Translations under genes and position numbers: made by a program | Notes under the pieces: generated by a model | Told to the model about the DNA's origin: nothing | Databases searched by the model: none | The model's input: only the letters and a program-made list of their open reading frames with translations | DNA from: Halopelagius fulvigenes | GTDB lineage: Archaea; Halobacteriota; Halobacteria; Halobacteriales; Haloferacaceae | NCBI RefSeq assembly: GCF_042662625.1 | Contig: NZ_JBHSXH010000011.1 | Coordinates: forward strand, 186,001 to 250,000 | Reading direction: 5' to 3' | DNA: 64,000 nt | Part shown: one piece after another, positions 26,962 through 35,721 of the stretch | How the letters are laid out: each line of letters begins with the position of its first letter | How positions within the stretch are numbered: position 1 is the stretch's first letter

Positions 26962-27639
26962 ATGAAATCACGCACGCGAGACCGTGAGGGGGCAGTCATC
27001 GACATTTTCGAACGGACGAGTACGGGTACGGGGTCGCTACTCGACGTCGGGTGCGGCGACGGCGACCTGACGGTGCGCATCGGAGAGGCGTTCGGCGCTG
27101 AGGAACTGTACGGCGTCGACGTCTCACCGGATGCCGTCGAACGAGCCCGAGAACGTGGTCTAACGGCGTTCCGCGTTGACCTCGACGAGGAGACTCTCCC
27201 GTTCGACGACGACCAGTTCGCCGCCGTCCATGCGGGCGAAGTGATCGACTATCTACGCGATCCAGACCACCTGTTCGGTGAGGTACAGCGGTGTCTTCGT
27301 CCCGGCGGCTTATTCGTCCTCACGACGCCCAACTTGGCATCGATACATAACCGCATCGCCTTACTCTTCGGTAAGTTACCGTACCCGATGCGGGGCGAGT
27401 TCGACCGACTGGTCGGCGAGAACGAGGGACCGAGTTCGTTGTCGAAGCGGAGTTCGGTGTTCACGTACGAGACGCTTCACTCGGTACTCTCCGCTCACGA
27501 TCTTCACGTACTGACTGTACTCGGAGCTACCAGCACACCGCCCGAGGCGTCGACGATACACCGTCTCGTCGAGACGGTGGCGGTGGCGTTTCCGTCGTTG
27601 AGTTACCGGAACATCTTCGTCTGCCAAAACACCGGCTGA
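26962..27639 (+). CDS. SAM-dependent methyltransferase (class I)
   Basis: A 225-residue protein with the class I methyltransferase core: LLDVGCGDGDLTVRIGEAFG (motif I), LYGVDVSPDAVERARERG (motif II with the acidic ribose contact), FAAVHAGEVIDYLRDPDHLF (motif IV region) and CLRPGGLFVLTTPN (post-motif). The last 90 residues resemble methyltransferases of polysaccharide loci (FTYETLHSVLSAHDL). ATG 26962 was preferred over a TTG at 26938 because the extra residues add nothing to the fold. It probably methylates a sugar or polyprenyl-linked intermediate. It is the last gene of the plus-strand run and converges with the second GH16 gene. Confidence 0.9.
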   Translation: MKSRTRDREGAVIDIFERTSTGTGSLLDVGCGDGDLTVRIGEAFGAEELYGVDVSPDAVERARERGLTAFRVDLDEETLPFDDDQFAAVHAGEVIDYLRDPDHLFGEVQRCLRPGGLFVLTTPNLASIHNRIALLFGKLPYPMRGEFDRLVGENEGPSSLSKRSSVFTYETLHSVLSAHDLHVLTVLGATSTPPEASTIHRLVETVAVAFPSLSYRNIFVCQNTG

Positions 27640-27732
27640 TGGACCGTCGGCGGACGCTGTCGGTACTCCGAAAGCGTCGACGCAGCACCGAAAAAATAGC
27701 GTCGGCCCGCCCCGGGCGTCGTCGGTGCGGCG

Positions 27733-29490
27733 TTAGTCGGTGTAGTCGACGACGTCGCCGTTCAGTTCGGTGGTGACCTCGCCGCCGAACGTCGACACGT
27801 CGACGATGTCGCCGCCGAATATCCAGTAGGCGTCGGTGCCAGACCCGACCTTGCCGGAAATCTTTCCTCCCCTGACCTTGTCGTTGGAGTTGATAGAAGC
27901 GAACGGGACGTCGGCCTTGATGACGCGACCGGCCGTCTCGACGATGTACCTTACCGAGTTCTTGCCTGAAGCGCGATTGATGACCAGCATATCGACGCGT
28001 TGGCCGTCTACGGAGACGTCGGCGTCGCCGTCGAGCGAGAGACTCGTTATCTCGCCGCTGAACCCGAACGAGTCGCTTCCGCTTCCGGTCGAACCGGCCG
28101 CGGTGGAACCGGAGACGCTGTCTCCGCCGTCCGCCGCGCCGGCCGGTTCGATGGTGTCCGAGACGGTCACCGAGTACGTCGTACCGCCGCCGTTGCCGTC
28201 GAACGTTATCGTGTGCGGTAACGAGGACGACCCGCCGTCGTCAGTCTCGTCGGTCGGCTGTTCGGGGCCGGGGCTGTTGGGGTCGACGAGCGTGTCGGGG
28301 TCGACGTACTGGTCGTCGATATACGTCTCGACGGGCGCGTCGTGAGCGAAGTCAATTATCTCGCCGTGATACCGAAAGCCGTCGCCGCCGGAATTGTCTT
28401 CGACGCCGCCCGCTAGAGTACCGTCGCTCGATATCCACTCGTCGCTCTCACCGGTGCTCAGTTCACCGCTGTCGACGCTGATGTTCCCGCCACTCGCCTC
28501 GAAAGCGTACGTCACGGGGTCGTTGCTGTCAGCGCGCACCCAGAAGTAGTGTTCCGTGTCGTCCGTCGTCTCGTCCGTCGCGTCCTCCGTCGTCTCATCT
28601 GTCGAACCGTCGGAACTCGATCCGGAGGTCCAGACGCGGACCCAGTCGACGACCATCTCTTCGCTCCAATGGGTGGACTTGTCGGTGGTGCCGACCTTAT
28701 CGATCATGTTCGTCAACATCATGTACTGCGGTCCGCCGTTCCTGAGCGCTTCCATCGCAGTGGAGTCGGTGATGGTACCGACATTGATGCCGTCGAAGTA
28801 GAAGTCGACGCGGTCCTCGAGCCACCGACATCCGTAGACGTGGAACCCCTCGGTCAGATCGGTCGAAGAGTCGTATTCGACGTCAAGAGATTCGTGCGTC
28901 GAACTGTCGTCCGAGACCGTAGATGTCGAGTAGTGAATATGGTACTCCGCACGGTGGGTGTCTTCTCGTCCGCCGTCGTTCTGGAATATTTCGATGAAGT
29001 CCAGTTCCGGCGGCCACTCTTCCGTGTTCGGTTTCGACCAGAACGCGGGGAGAACTCCGGTCCGCCCGGGGAGTTTGATGCTAGCTTCCCAGTAGCTGCC
29101 CGGTCCGTAGTAGTGCTTGTCCTTCGTGTTCACGGCGGAGGTGGTGACGCTCCCGTCGTACCGCATCGAGAGGTGAAGCTGTCCGTTAGAGACGTTTACC
29201 TCGTCCGAACTGACCCGCCCGGCCGAGTTGCGGTCGGTCAAACCCCACCCGTAGCCGACGCTCCACTTGGAGGTGTCCAACGACCCCCCGTCGAACGTGT
29301 CCTCGAAGTTGAGCGTCCAGTTGTCCGGGTTCGGTGGTCCTCCGTCGGTTGCTGCCGTCGTAGAGGCGGTGCTTAGGCCGAGCCCTCCCGAGGCGACTAC
29401 CCCCGTCGCGGCTAGTTTCAGGTAATCTCGCCTCCCGAGCTCTTCACCTTCGTTCTCTTCCCGTTCGTCCGTCTTCTGCCTGCGCGTCAT
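27733..29490 (-). CDS. Tat-secreted GH16 glycosidase with three C-terminal modules
   Basis: A 585-residue protein: Tat signal GRRDYLKLAATGVVASGGLG at 19-38 without lipobox Cys, then a GH16 domain at about 52-280 with the catalytic motif ELDFIE (Glu162, Glu167). An acidic Thr/Ser/Asp linker follows, then a region with three related short modules, each containing a G(E/D)I strand and ending in xxVD: FRYHGEIIDFAHD near 28360, FGFSGEITSLSLDG near 28060, and WIFGGDIVDVSTFG near 27810. The modules may bind a polysaccharide or the cell surface. ATG 29490 starts the signal correctly; an ATG at 29511 adds seven residues. Opposite strand from the first GH16, and preceded by an AT-rich region that could carry its promoter. 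Confidence 0.9.
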   Translation of the reverse strand: MTRRQKTDEREENEGEELGRRDYLKLAATGVVASGGLGLSTASTTAATDGGPPNPDNWTLNFEDTFDGGSLDTSKWSVGYGWGLTDRNSAGRVSSDEVNVSNGQLHLSMRYDGSVTTSAVNTKDKHYYGPGSYWEASIKLPGRTGVLPAFWSKPNTEEWPPELDFIEIFQNDGGREDTHRAEYHIHYSTSTVSDDSSTHESLDVEYDSSTDLTEGFHVYGCRWLEDRVDFYFDGINVGTITDSTAMEALRNGGPQYMMLTNMIDKVGTTDKSTHWSEEMVVDWVRVWTSGSSSDGSTDETTEDATDETTDDTEHYFWVRADSNDPVTYAFEASGGNISVDSGELSTGESDEWISSDGTLAGGVEDNSGGDGFRYHGEIIDFAHDAPVETYIDDQYVDPDTLVDPNSPGPEQPTDETDDGGSSSLPHTITFDGNGGGTTYSVTVSDTIEPAGAADGGDSVSGSTAAGSTGSGSDSFGFSGEITSLSLDGDADVSVDGQRVDMLVINRASGKNSVRYIVETAGRVIKADVPFASINSNDKVRGGKISGKVGSGTDAYWIFGGDIVDVSTFGGEVTTELNGDVVDYTD

Positions 29491-29511
29491 ACAGTCCGAC
29501 AACGAGAACAT

Positions 29512-29949
29512 ACTGATATATACATTATTATGTTATCTTATATATGTCAATATGATTTGTGAATTCTACAGATTTTACTTCAAAGTATTAATTACCGAAT
29601 CCATGAATATAGCGGTCCAGTCCGTACAGCTACATAGACGTTCGAACGCTTCTAAGGCGATCTTAAGGGAGAAACGCGGGCAAATGAAAGCGCGAGGCTA
29701 AGCTGTCGGTGGAGACGCGTCTCCTCAGAGGAGATCGGTCGGCGGGACGTCTGCCCAAGGTTCGGAATATGATAATATGAGAGCCTAACGTTGCTCGGAA
29801 AAGATGTATTTATGCGGAACGAACGCCTGTCTCTCCTCTACGGGAGACGAGAGAACGTCTCGAAGGTCCGTACGGGTAACTGCGTCGCAGTTCTCGACGC
29901 CGATAGTGGGAAGCTTCGTGGAGAGAACAGTCGCTCGCCCCGGCGGACG
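29512..29949. other. AT-rich intergenic region with hairpin
   Basis: About 440 bp. Positions 29512-29600 are strongly AT-rich (TATATATG-type stretches), well below the surroundings in GC, and probably hold the promoter of the GH16 gene. At 29711-29733 two palindromes overlap: GGAGACGCGTCTCC and CTCCTC-A-GAGGAG, sharing CTCC. No convincing protein frame is present. The rest was not recognised. Confidence 0.5.
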
Positions 29950-30774
29950 TCATTGACGCGCCGTGACGACTAACTCTAGGGGTTCCGCTTGTCGGATGGC
30001 TCCGTCGTCGGTAAGCGACCACTCCGAGACCGGTGTCCGCCAGTCGCCGTAACGGAACGCCAGGTAGTCTTCGACGGCCGCGGGGGTGTGGACGCCCAAC
30101 TCCTCGTCGTAGACGATATCGTCGACGTACTTTCGCGGGAGCCACAGCGTGAACATCTCTAAGAGCTGCCTCTTCGGGAACGAGGTCATCTCGATCTCTC
30201 CCCCGGCTGACCGCGCGTACTGTTGGACGAGCGGGTACACTACGTCCACGAGCTCTCCCAGCCCCGGTGTGTCGAACTCCTCTTTGACCTGCGACTGGGC
30301 CGTCCAGGCGTGCGTCTCGTTCCGACGGAACACCATCACGTCTACGAGTCTCCGGTTCGTCCGCGAGCGAGGCCCCTTCTCGTTCGTCGGGATGAACTGG
30401 TACTTGTACGTCCGGCCGTGGTAGGACCGCGACTGAACGCGGTAACCCTGTTCTTCTATCTCCGGGATCAGCCGGTCGACCTTCTCGACGTCTGATGCGA
30501 GTATCGCCACGTCGATGTCGTCGTCGTACTTCGTCAGTTCACCGGAACGAACGAGAGTCAGAAGCGTTCCACTTTCGACCCAGTGGGTCACGTCGTTCGA
30601 GTCGAACAGTTCGGTGACCCACGCGAGCTGCTCATCCATACGAGTACCGACGAGGTTTGCGCATTTTGTTATGGCCGAGTTAGCGGCCGCGAGGCGGGTA
30701 TCGCTCGGGTCACCAGAGGAGTCGGTCCGGATTAGCAAGGACGCGTCGGGGGTCAGGACCGTACCACCACGCAT
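29950..30774 (-). CDS. LicD-like nucleotidyltransferase-fold protein
   Basis: Up to 274 residues. The core is LicD-like: WVESGTLLTLVRSGELTKYD followed by DDIDVAILASDV, where the Asp cluster DDDID marks the metal site of the nucleotidyltransferase fold. LVDVMVFRRN and FPKRQLLEMFTLWLPRKYVDD follow, as in LicD/fukutin-type proteins. Family members attach phosphocholine or similar phospho-groups to surface glycans. The start at 30774 overlaps the GT2 gene by 65 bp; ATG 30639 (MDEQLAWV) is an alternative that still includes the core. It is the last gene of the minus-strand operon of the island. Confidence 0.8.
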   Translation of the reverse strand: MRGGTVLTPDASLLIRTDSSGDPSDTRLAAANSAITKCANLVGTRMDEQLAWVTELFDSNDVTHWVESGTLLTLVRSGELTKYDDDIDVAILASDVEKVDRLIPEIEEQGYRVQSRSYHGRTYKYQFIPTNEKGPRSRTNRRLVDVMVFRRNETHAWTAQSQVKEEFDTPGLGELVDVVYPLVQQYARSAGGEIEMTSFPKRQLLEMFTLWLPRKYVDDIVYDEELGVHTPAAVEDYLAFRYGDWRTPVSEWSLTDDGAIRQAEPLELVVTARQ

Positions 30775-31687
30775 ACAGCATCGTCCCGCGAGACTTCAGA
30801 AGTTCGATAGTTCGCCGGTCGATAACGTCTCGCTCCGCCAGCAATGCGTCCCGTTCGTCGTACAGCGACCCGAGTATCCGACGAAGGGGTGCGAGTCGGA
30901 ACTGGGCCGTCACGACGGCGTAGACGGACCACACTAGCGTCGTGAACACCACGTATCGCCACGGCAGATTTCTGACGGCGAGTCTGATCCGGTTCGCGAT
31001 CTGTCGCTCGCGCGTCTCGGCCGAAGGGAGTCGCGCTTTCGGCGTTTGTTTGTGGTACACCTCCACCGAGGGGGCGTAGAGAATGTCCCAGCCCGCGTCG
31101 AGCAACCGCAGCGAGAGATCGTGTTCCTCGAATCCGTAGACGAAGTCGGGCGGGTACGCGCCAACGTCGTCGAGCAGTTCGGATCGAATCGCATTTCCGA
31201 CACCGCAGAACGACGATGCGCGGTACTGCTCGTTCGAGGACATCCGGATGTCTGGCGGGTCGGGAATCTCCATGAGGATGGGGCCTCCGGTCTCGTAACT
31301 CCGACTCCGGAAGGCAACCACACCGACGTCCTCGTGCTCTCCGAACAGCGAGACGAGTCGCGACGTCGCGTCGGGGTCTCCCAGTACCGCGTCGTCGTCG
31401 ATCGTCACGAAGATGTCCCCCGAAGCAAGTTCGAAACCGATGTTGCGAGCCTTCGGGACGCCCATCCGTTCATCGAACTCGTGGTAGTAGACGTCCTTTC
31501 CGTCGAACCGTCCGCCGTCGGCGAACAGTTCGCTCGTCTCGTCGGTCGAGCTACTGACGACGACCACCTCGAACGGCTCGTACTGCTGGGCGAGGATAGA
31601 CTCTATCGCCTCCGCGAGGTCGGTCGGCCGGTTGTACGTCGCGAGGACGAACGAGACGAGCGGGTTGCGTTCCTCCACGTGAATCAA
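30710..31687 (-). CDS. Family 2 glycosyltransferase
   Basis: A 325-residue GT-A protein: PLVSFVLATYNRPTDLAEAI at the N-terminus, FEVVVVSSSTDET, GDIFVTIDDDAVLGDP (acidic metal site) and GFEEHDLSLRLLDAGWDILY (the ED motif of inverting GT2 enzymes). A hydrophobic segment at about 250-270 (RYVVFTTLVWSVYAVVTAQF) suggests membrane association. The frame starts at TTG 31687, which overlaps the upstream stop as TTGA, or at GTG 31678; both keep the whole domain. It should extend a surface glycan with a nucleotide-sugar donor. It lies between the polytopic protein and the LicD-like gene in one operon. Confidence 0.92.
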   Translation of the reverse strand: MIHVEERNPLVSFVLATYNRPTDLAEAIESILAQQYEPFEVVVVSSSTDETSELFADGGRFDGKDVYYHEFDERMGVPKARNIGFELASGDIFVTIDDDAVLGDPDATSRLVSLFGEHEDVGVVAFRSRSYETGGPILMEIPDPPDIRMSSNEQYRASSFCGVGNAIRSELLDDVGAYPPDFVYGFEEHDLSLRLLDAGWDILYAPSVEVYHKQTPKARLPSAETRERQIANRIRLAVRNLPWRYVVFTTLVWSVYAVVTAQFRLAPLRRILGSLYDERDALLAERDVIDRRTIELLKSRGTMLYAWWYGPDPRRVLANPDRLLW

Positions 31688-34014
31688 TCCTCACGACTGC
31701 ACGCGCCCGTACGCCAAAGCGTTGGGGGCCCTTCGGCGGCCCGGCAGTCGACGACGGATGTCGCCGGGTCGCGCGTCTGGTTCGCTCCGGGCCCGTACCT
31801 CGCCGCGACGATTCGGACGTCGCCGCTACTGTAAACGACGTTGCGAGGTTCAGCGATGGCGTTCGCCTCCCTTCGAGAGAGATACTCCGGCGCGACGGCT
31901 CGGCCGTTTGCGTCCCGGATGGCGTTCTTCCGTACGAAGACGTACCCCTCGTCGAGTTGTTCATAGTCGATGGTCGGCTGGTAGTCGGTCTTCAGTGCCA
32001 CCGTCTCCACGTTGTAGTAGCCCGTGGGAAGAATCGACCGGAGTAACTGGTAGCTGGTGCGGTCCGTAAACACTGGTATTCGGTTCGGGAAGTCGCGGCC
32101 TTCGAGTTGGTCCTCGCCTACCGGCGTCGAACTCGGTCGGATGTCGGTACTATCCAGTAGCCAGTCGGCAGCAGCCCGTTCACCGGCCGAGAACACTGAG
32201 TCGTGAGCGTCGGCGTTGAACGTCGCGCTCTCGGACTCGGCGAGGGCGGCGAAGGCCAACCCGGAGTTCAGGGCGAGGAGGACGACGAGGACGATGGCGA
32301 AAAGCGACCACGGGAGTCGAAACGACCGCGAAGTAGGAAATCGACCGCTGACACGTCCGAGAGCGTCGTCGAACGAGCGGTAGCCCACCGCCGCAAACAG
32401 TGCTAACACCGTGAGCACCATCTGATACACTCGGTCCGCGTAGAGGTTCAGGATGACTACGTACGAGAGCGAGAGGAACCCGAATAGCGGAACAGCGAGT
32501 GCCGTCAACTCCGTCCGAGCGGGTTCCTCTCCGCGTCTAGCTCGTACCGCATCGACGAAGGTCCGCCACGCGATACCGAAGGCAATGAGTACGGTCATCA
32601 GCACGTAGATGTAGAGGTTGAGGTCTTCGAGCGGGGTCGTCTGCTGACCGATGTACGTCACCCCTGCACCGCCGGAGATCGTCCCCTCGTTCAGGAGCGT
32701 GACGACTTGGTCGAACGCGCTCGTCGGTATCCCGACCAACGTATCGACGAGCGTCTGCGAAGCTACACCGTACCACGCAGTTGCCGTCCCGAGAAGGACG
32801 ACCGGATAGACGAACGATAGTCGATGGTCCACGGGGCCGACGAACCGGCCGACGGCCCTGAGGCCGAAAGTCGCGGCCAACAGCGCCAGTCCGAAGAACA
32901 ACGTCGTCGCGTAGTGCGAGAAGATTAGCCCGAGAACCAACAGCAACGCCGCAGCCTTCCGCCGCGAGTCGTGTACTCCCTCGAACAAGTACAGCCCGAG
33001 AAGTAAGACCACGAACAGTTCGGCGAGAAGCTGTTTCCCTGGCGTGTAGGTGAGCGAGATGTGATAGAACGCGAAGAACAGCGCGCCGAACAGTCCGACG
33101 CGGGCCCCGAAGACCCGACGGCCGAGGTAGAAGATACCGACCGGAACCAACGAGAACAGGAGTACGTAGACGACGGTGAACGTAGTCCACAGCTCCATTC
33201 CCGTCACTATCGTCACCATCCCGGGCACGGCGGTCACGACCGGAAGGGCGTACGCCGACCCGCCGCGGCCGATTGGCCACTCCCCCATCTCTACGATCCG
33301 ACCGGCGCTGAAGTACAGCGACTGAATGTCGTTTCCGACGACGTGGTTGGTGAGGAGGTTGACTTGCAGAAGCGCCGAAAACGCGACGAAGAACACCAAG
33401 ACGGGGTAGTGGTTCGGACGGACGACACGCGTCGCAGAGAGCAGCACCACGGCGGCGACGACGACGACGAACAGGTACATCCCTACGTTCGACCCCGTCG
33501 AACGCATGATCGCCGCACCGAGAGCCGACAGCGTCGGTAGCACGAAGAGCAACAGTAACACGGGCGCGGAGCCGACGAGGTCGACCTTGACGTCGGGAAA
33601 TCCCCCGTCGGTGACCGTGGTGAGAGCGAACAGTGCGAGGGTCGTCGCTGTCAAGAGCACCGCCAGCGGCCAGAAGCTAAGCGGATTTTCGACGCCGAGA
33701 ACCCCCAACCCCGCGTTGGCGAGGAGGGTGAGCGTCGCGAGGAGGGCGAGCCCGAGCCCGCTACTGTAGAGGGCGAATCGTCCACCGGTGTCCGTCCCGA
33801 CGTCGAGAAGACTCGCGAGCAATGCCCCCGGAACGAACAGGAGCACACCTCCGACGAGGATGCGAACGCCGAACGTCGGCACTCCGAGCGAACCGAGCCA
33901 GACGCTCACCCAGAACACGGCGAGTAACCCGAGTACGGTGGTACCGAGGCCGACGTTTCCGACCGACACGCGGAAACGCCGCCTGTGAATCGCGCCCATC
34001 GTCTGTCGCCTCAT
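31684..34014 (-). CDS. Large polytopic membrane protein, possible GT-C/DUF2206 type
   Basis: A 776-residue protein with about 16-18 membrane helices in residues 25-600 and a soluble C-terminal domain of about 150 residues. Loop features include NHVVGNDIQSLYFSAGRIVE and FFAFYHISLTYTPGKQLLAE, the kind of acidic and aromatic external loops found in lipid-linked sugar transferases and polymerases. I cannot assign the family firmly; DUF2206-type haloarchaeal proteins have this layout. A role as polymerase or glycan transferase beside a flippase is inference. Start uncertain: ATG 34014 or ATG 33999; the frame continues upstream to 34071 through residues that look non-coding. The stop overlaps the GT2 start. 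Confidence 0.82.
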   Translation of the reverse strand: MRRQTMGAIHRRRFRVSVGNVGLGTTVLGLLAVFWVSVWLGSLGVPTFGVRILVGGVLLFVPGALLASLLDVGTDTGGRFALYSSGLGLALLATLTLLANAGLGVLGVENPLSFWPLAVLLTATTLALFALTTVTDGGFPDVKVDLVGSAPVLLLLFVLPTLSALGAAIMRSTGSNVGMYLFVVVVAAVVLLSATRVVRPNHYPVLVFFVAFSALLQVNLLTNHVVGNDIQSLYFSAGRIVEMGEWPIGRGGSAYALPVVTAVPGMVTIVTGMELWTTFTVVYVLLFSLVPVGIFYLGRRVFGARVGLFGALFFAFYHISLTYTPGKQLLAELFVVLLLGLYLFEGVHDSRRKAAALLLVLGLIFSHYATTLFFGLALLAATFGLRAVGRFVGPVDHRLSFVYPVVLLGTATAWYGVASQTLVDTLVGIPTSAFDQVVTLLNEGTISGGAGVTYIGQQTTPLEDLNLYIYVLMTVLIAFGIAWRTFVDAVRARRGEEPARTELTALAVPLFGFLSLSYVVILNLYADRVYQMVLTVLALFAAVGYRSFDDALGRVSGRFPTSRSFRLPWSLFAIVLVVLLALNSGLAFAALAESESATFNADAHDSVFSAGERAAADWLLDSTDIRPSSTPVGEDQLEGRDFPNRIPVFTDRTSYQLLRSILPTGYYNVETVALKTDYQPTIDYEQLDEGYVFVRKNAIRDANGRAVAPEYLSRREANAIAEPRNVVYSSGDVRIVAARYGPGANQTRDPATSVVDCRAAEGPPTLWRTGACSRED

Positions 34015-34128
34015 CTCGTGATCCGTGTGATATGTATGGCGTCTGTATCTCCGTTTCAAGGCCAGAGCCATATGTTTTTTCGCTACGACCCCGACGAGAC
34101 GTCGTCCACCTCGAACCAGCCGTTGTCT

Positions 34129-35547
34129 TCAGATGAGCGTCCGAATTCCGGGGAGGATGACCTGATCTCTGACGTCGGGAATCGCGACGGTGACGGCGAC
34201 GTAGACTGCGACGCCGACCGCAATCTCCGCCACCAGTATCGCGACGCCCGTAACCGGGACGGCCCACTTGACGGCGAGGAGGGCGCCACCCATCAGCAGC
34301 GACGATGCGGCGTACCAGCCCGCCAATCGATACGGGATAGAGAACGAGACGTATCGGGAGAGATAGCGAGCGTGAAGTACCGTGTTGACGAACCAGGAGG
34401 TGGTCGTCGCGATGGCCGCGCCCACGAAGCCGACAGTGACGAGCAACAGGGGGCTGAGAACGAGGTTGAGCGAGACGGCGACGACGGTGGCCCGCGCAGC
34501 GAGGTCCGGCCGGTTGATCGCTCGCACCGCACCCTCGACGACGTCGTTGACCGATTGAAACACCTTCTCGACCATCAAGACGACCAGTACCGCCGCGGCG
34601 ACGACGTATTCGGGACCGAAGATGAATCGAAGAATATCGCTGGCGAATATGGTCGCGCCGACGAGCGCGGGGATGGAGATGAACAAGGTGACTCCCATCG
34701 CCGTCGAGATACTGGACCCGATGCGTTCGGTGGCGGCGGCTTCGTTCCACTGGCTGATCTGGGGGAAGAGCGTCACCCCGATGGATTTGCTCACGAGGAT
34801 GACTAAGAGCGTCACCTGCCACGCGATCTCGTAGGCGCTAACGTAACTCGACGCGAGGAAGTAGCCCACGAACGCCACGTCCATCCAGGAGTACACCCGG
34901 CCGCCGACCGACGTGACGGTCTGGTACTTCGAGAATGCGAGAAGGTCCTTGACGGCGTCCATCGTCGGCCGACCGATAGGAACGCCGCACCGACTGTACG
35001 CCCACAGGAGTCCGACCGCAGACCCGGCGATGAGTCCGACGACGATACCGCGCGGACCGTAACCGCGGGTAACGAGGAGTGCGCCGAGTCCCAGCCAGAC
35101 GAGACGGTTCGCAAACTCGATGGGGGCCGTCTCGCCGACGCGCAGTTCTCCACGAACGGCGTGAAGGTACAGTTTCGAGAACTCGTGAGTCGCGAGGCCG
35201 ACCACGAGCAGTCCCGCCACGTTTGCGCCGATGAAATCGTTGACGCTCCCTCGCCCGAGGAGGATTCCGGCAGCGACCACTGTCGTAGCGGTTGCTTTGA
35301 ACGCGACCGCCGAACCGAGCGTCCTATCTTGGGTCTGTCCTCCCTCGCTCAACCGTTTCTCCAACGCCCCGCTGATTCCCACGTCGGCGGGTATCGACAG
35401 GAGTCCGAGCACCGTCTGAAACAGGAAGTAGATCCCGAGTTGGCCGGCGTCCAGGCTGTTTGCGAAGAAGGTAATCCCTCCGAACATGAGTAGCGCGTTA
35501 CCTCCTCGCGATAGGAACAGTTTGAACGACGAGCGACTCAGGTCCAT
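34129..35547 (-). CDS. Wzx-type polysaccharide flippase
   Basis: A 472-residue protein with 13-14 membrane helices, of the MOP/polysaccharide-transport family (AglR-like). The N-terminus (FLSRGGNALLMFGGITFFAN, then LGIYFLFQTVLGLLSIPADVG) and helix pairs such as VGGRVYSWMDVAFVGYFL and YVSAYEIAWQVTLLVILVSK match the family. These proteins move lipid-linked oligosaccharides across the membrane. It is the first gene of the minus-strand operon of the island, followed by the polytopic protein, GT2 and LicD genes, giving a plausible export-and-assembly set. Confidence 0.93.
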   Translation of the reverse strand: MDLSRSSFKLFLSRGGNALLMFGGITFFANSLDAGQLGIYFLFQTVLGLLSIPADVGISGALEKRLSEGGQTQDRTLGSAVAFKATATTVVAAGILLGRGSVNDFIGANVAGLLVVGLATHEFSKLYLHAVRGELRVGETAPIEFANRLVWLGLGALLVTRGYGPRGIVVGLIAGSAVGLLWAYSRCGVPIGRPTMDAVKDLLAFSKYQTVTSVGGRVYSWMDVAFVGYFLASSYVSAYEIAWQVTLLVILVSKSIGVTLFPQISQWNEAAATERIGSSISTAMGVTLFISIPALVGATIFASDILRFIFGPEYVVAAAVLVVLMVEKVFQSVNDVVEGAVRAINRPDLAARATVVAVSLNLVLSPLLLVTVGFVGAAIATTTSWFVNTVLHARYLSRYVSFSIPYRLAGWYAASSLLMGGALLAVKWAVPVTGVAILVAEIAVGVAVYVAVTVAIPDVRDQVILPGIRTLI

Positions 35548-35721
35548 CTGTTAACCATCCCGCTCAGCGAACGGGTTTCACACCGCTTTGTGCGTTCGTC
35601 ATCCAGCTATTTGACAGTTGATGAGGTTACTAGGATGTTCCCCAAAACCGAGGGATATCGGGCGATAGAGTCCAGTTTACGCCCTTACGCTTATTGTCGT
35701 CTCGGCCGAACCGCGGCGGTG

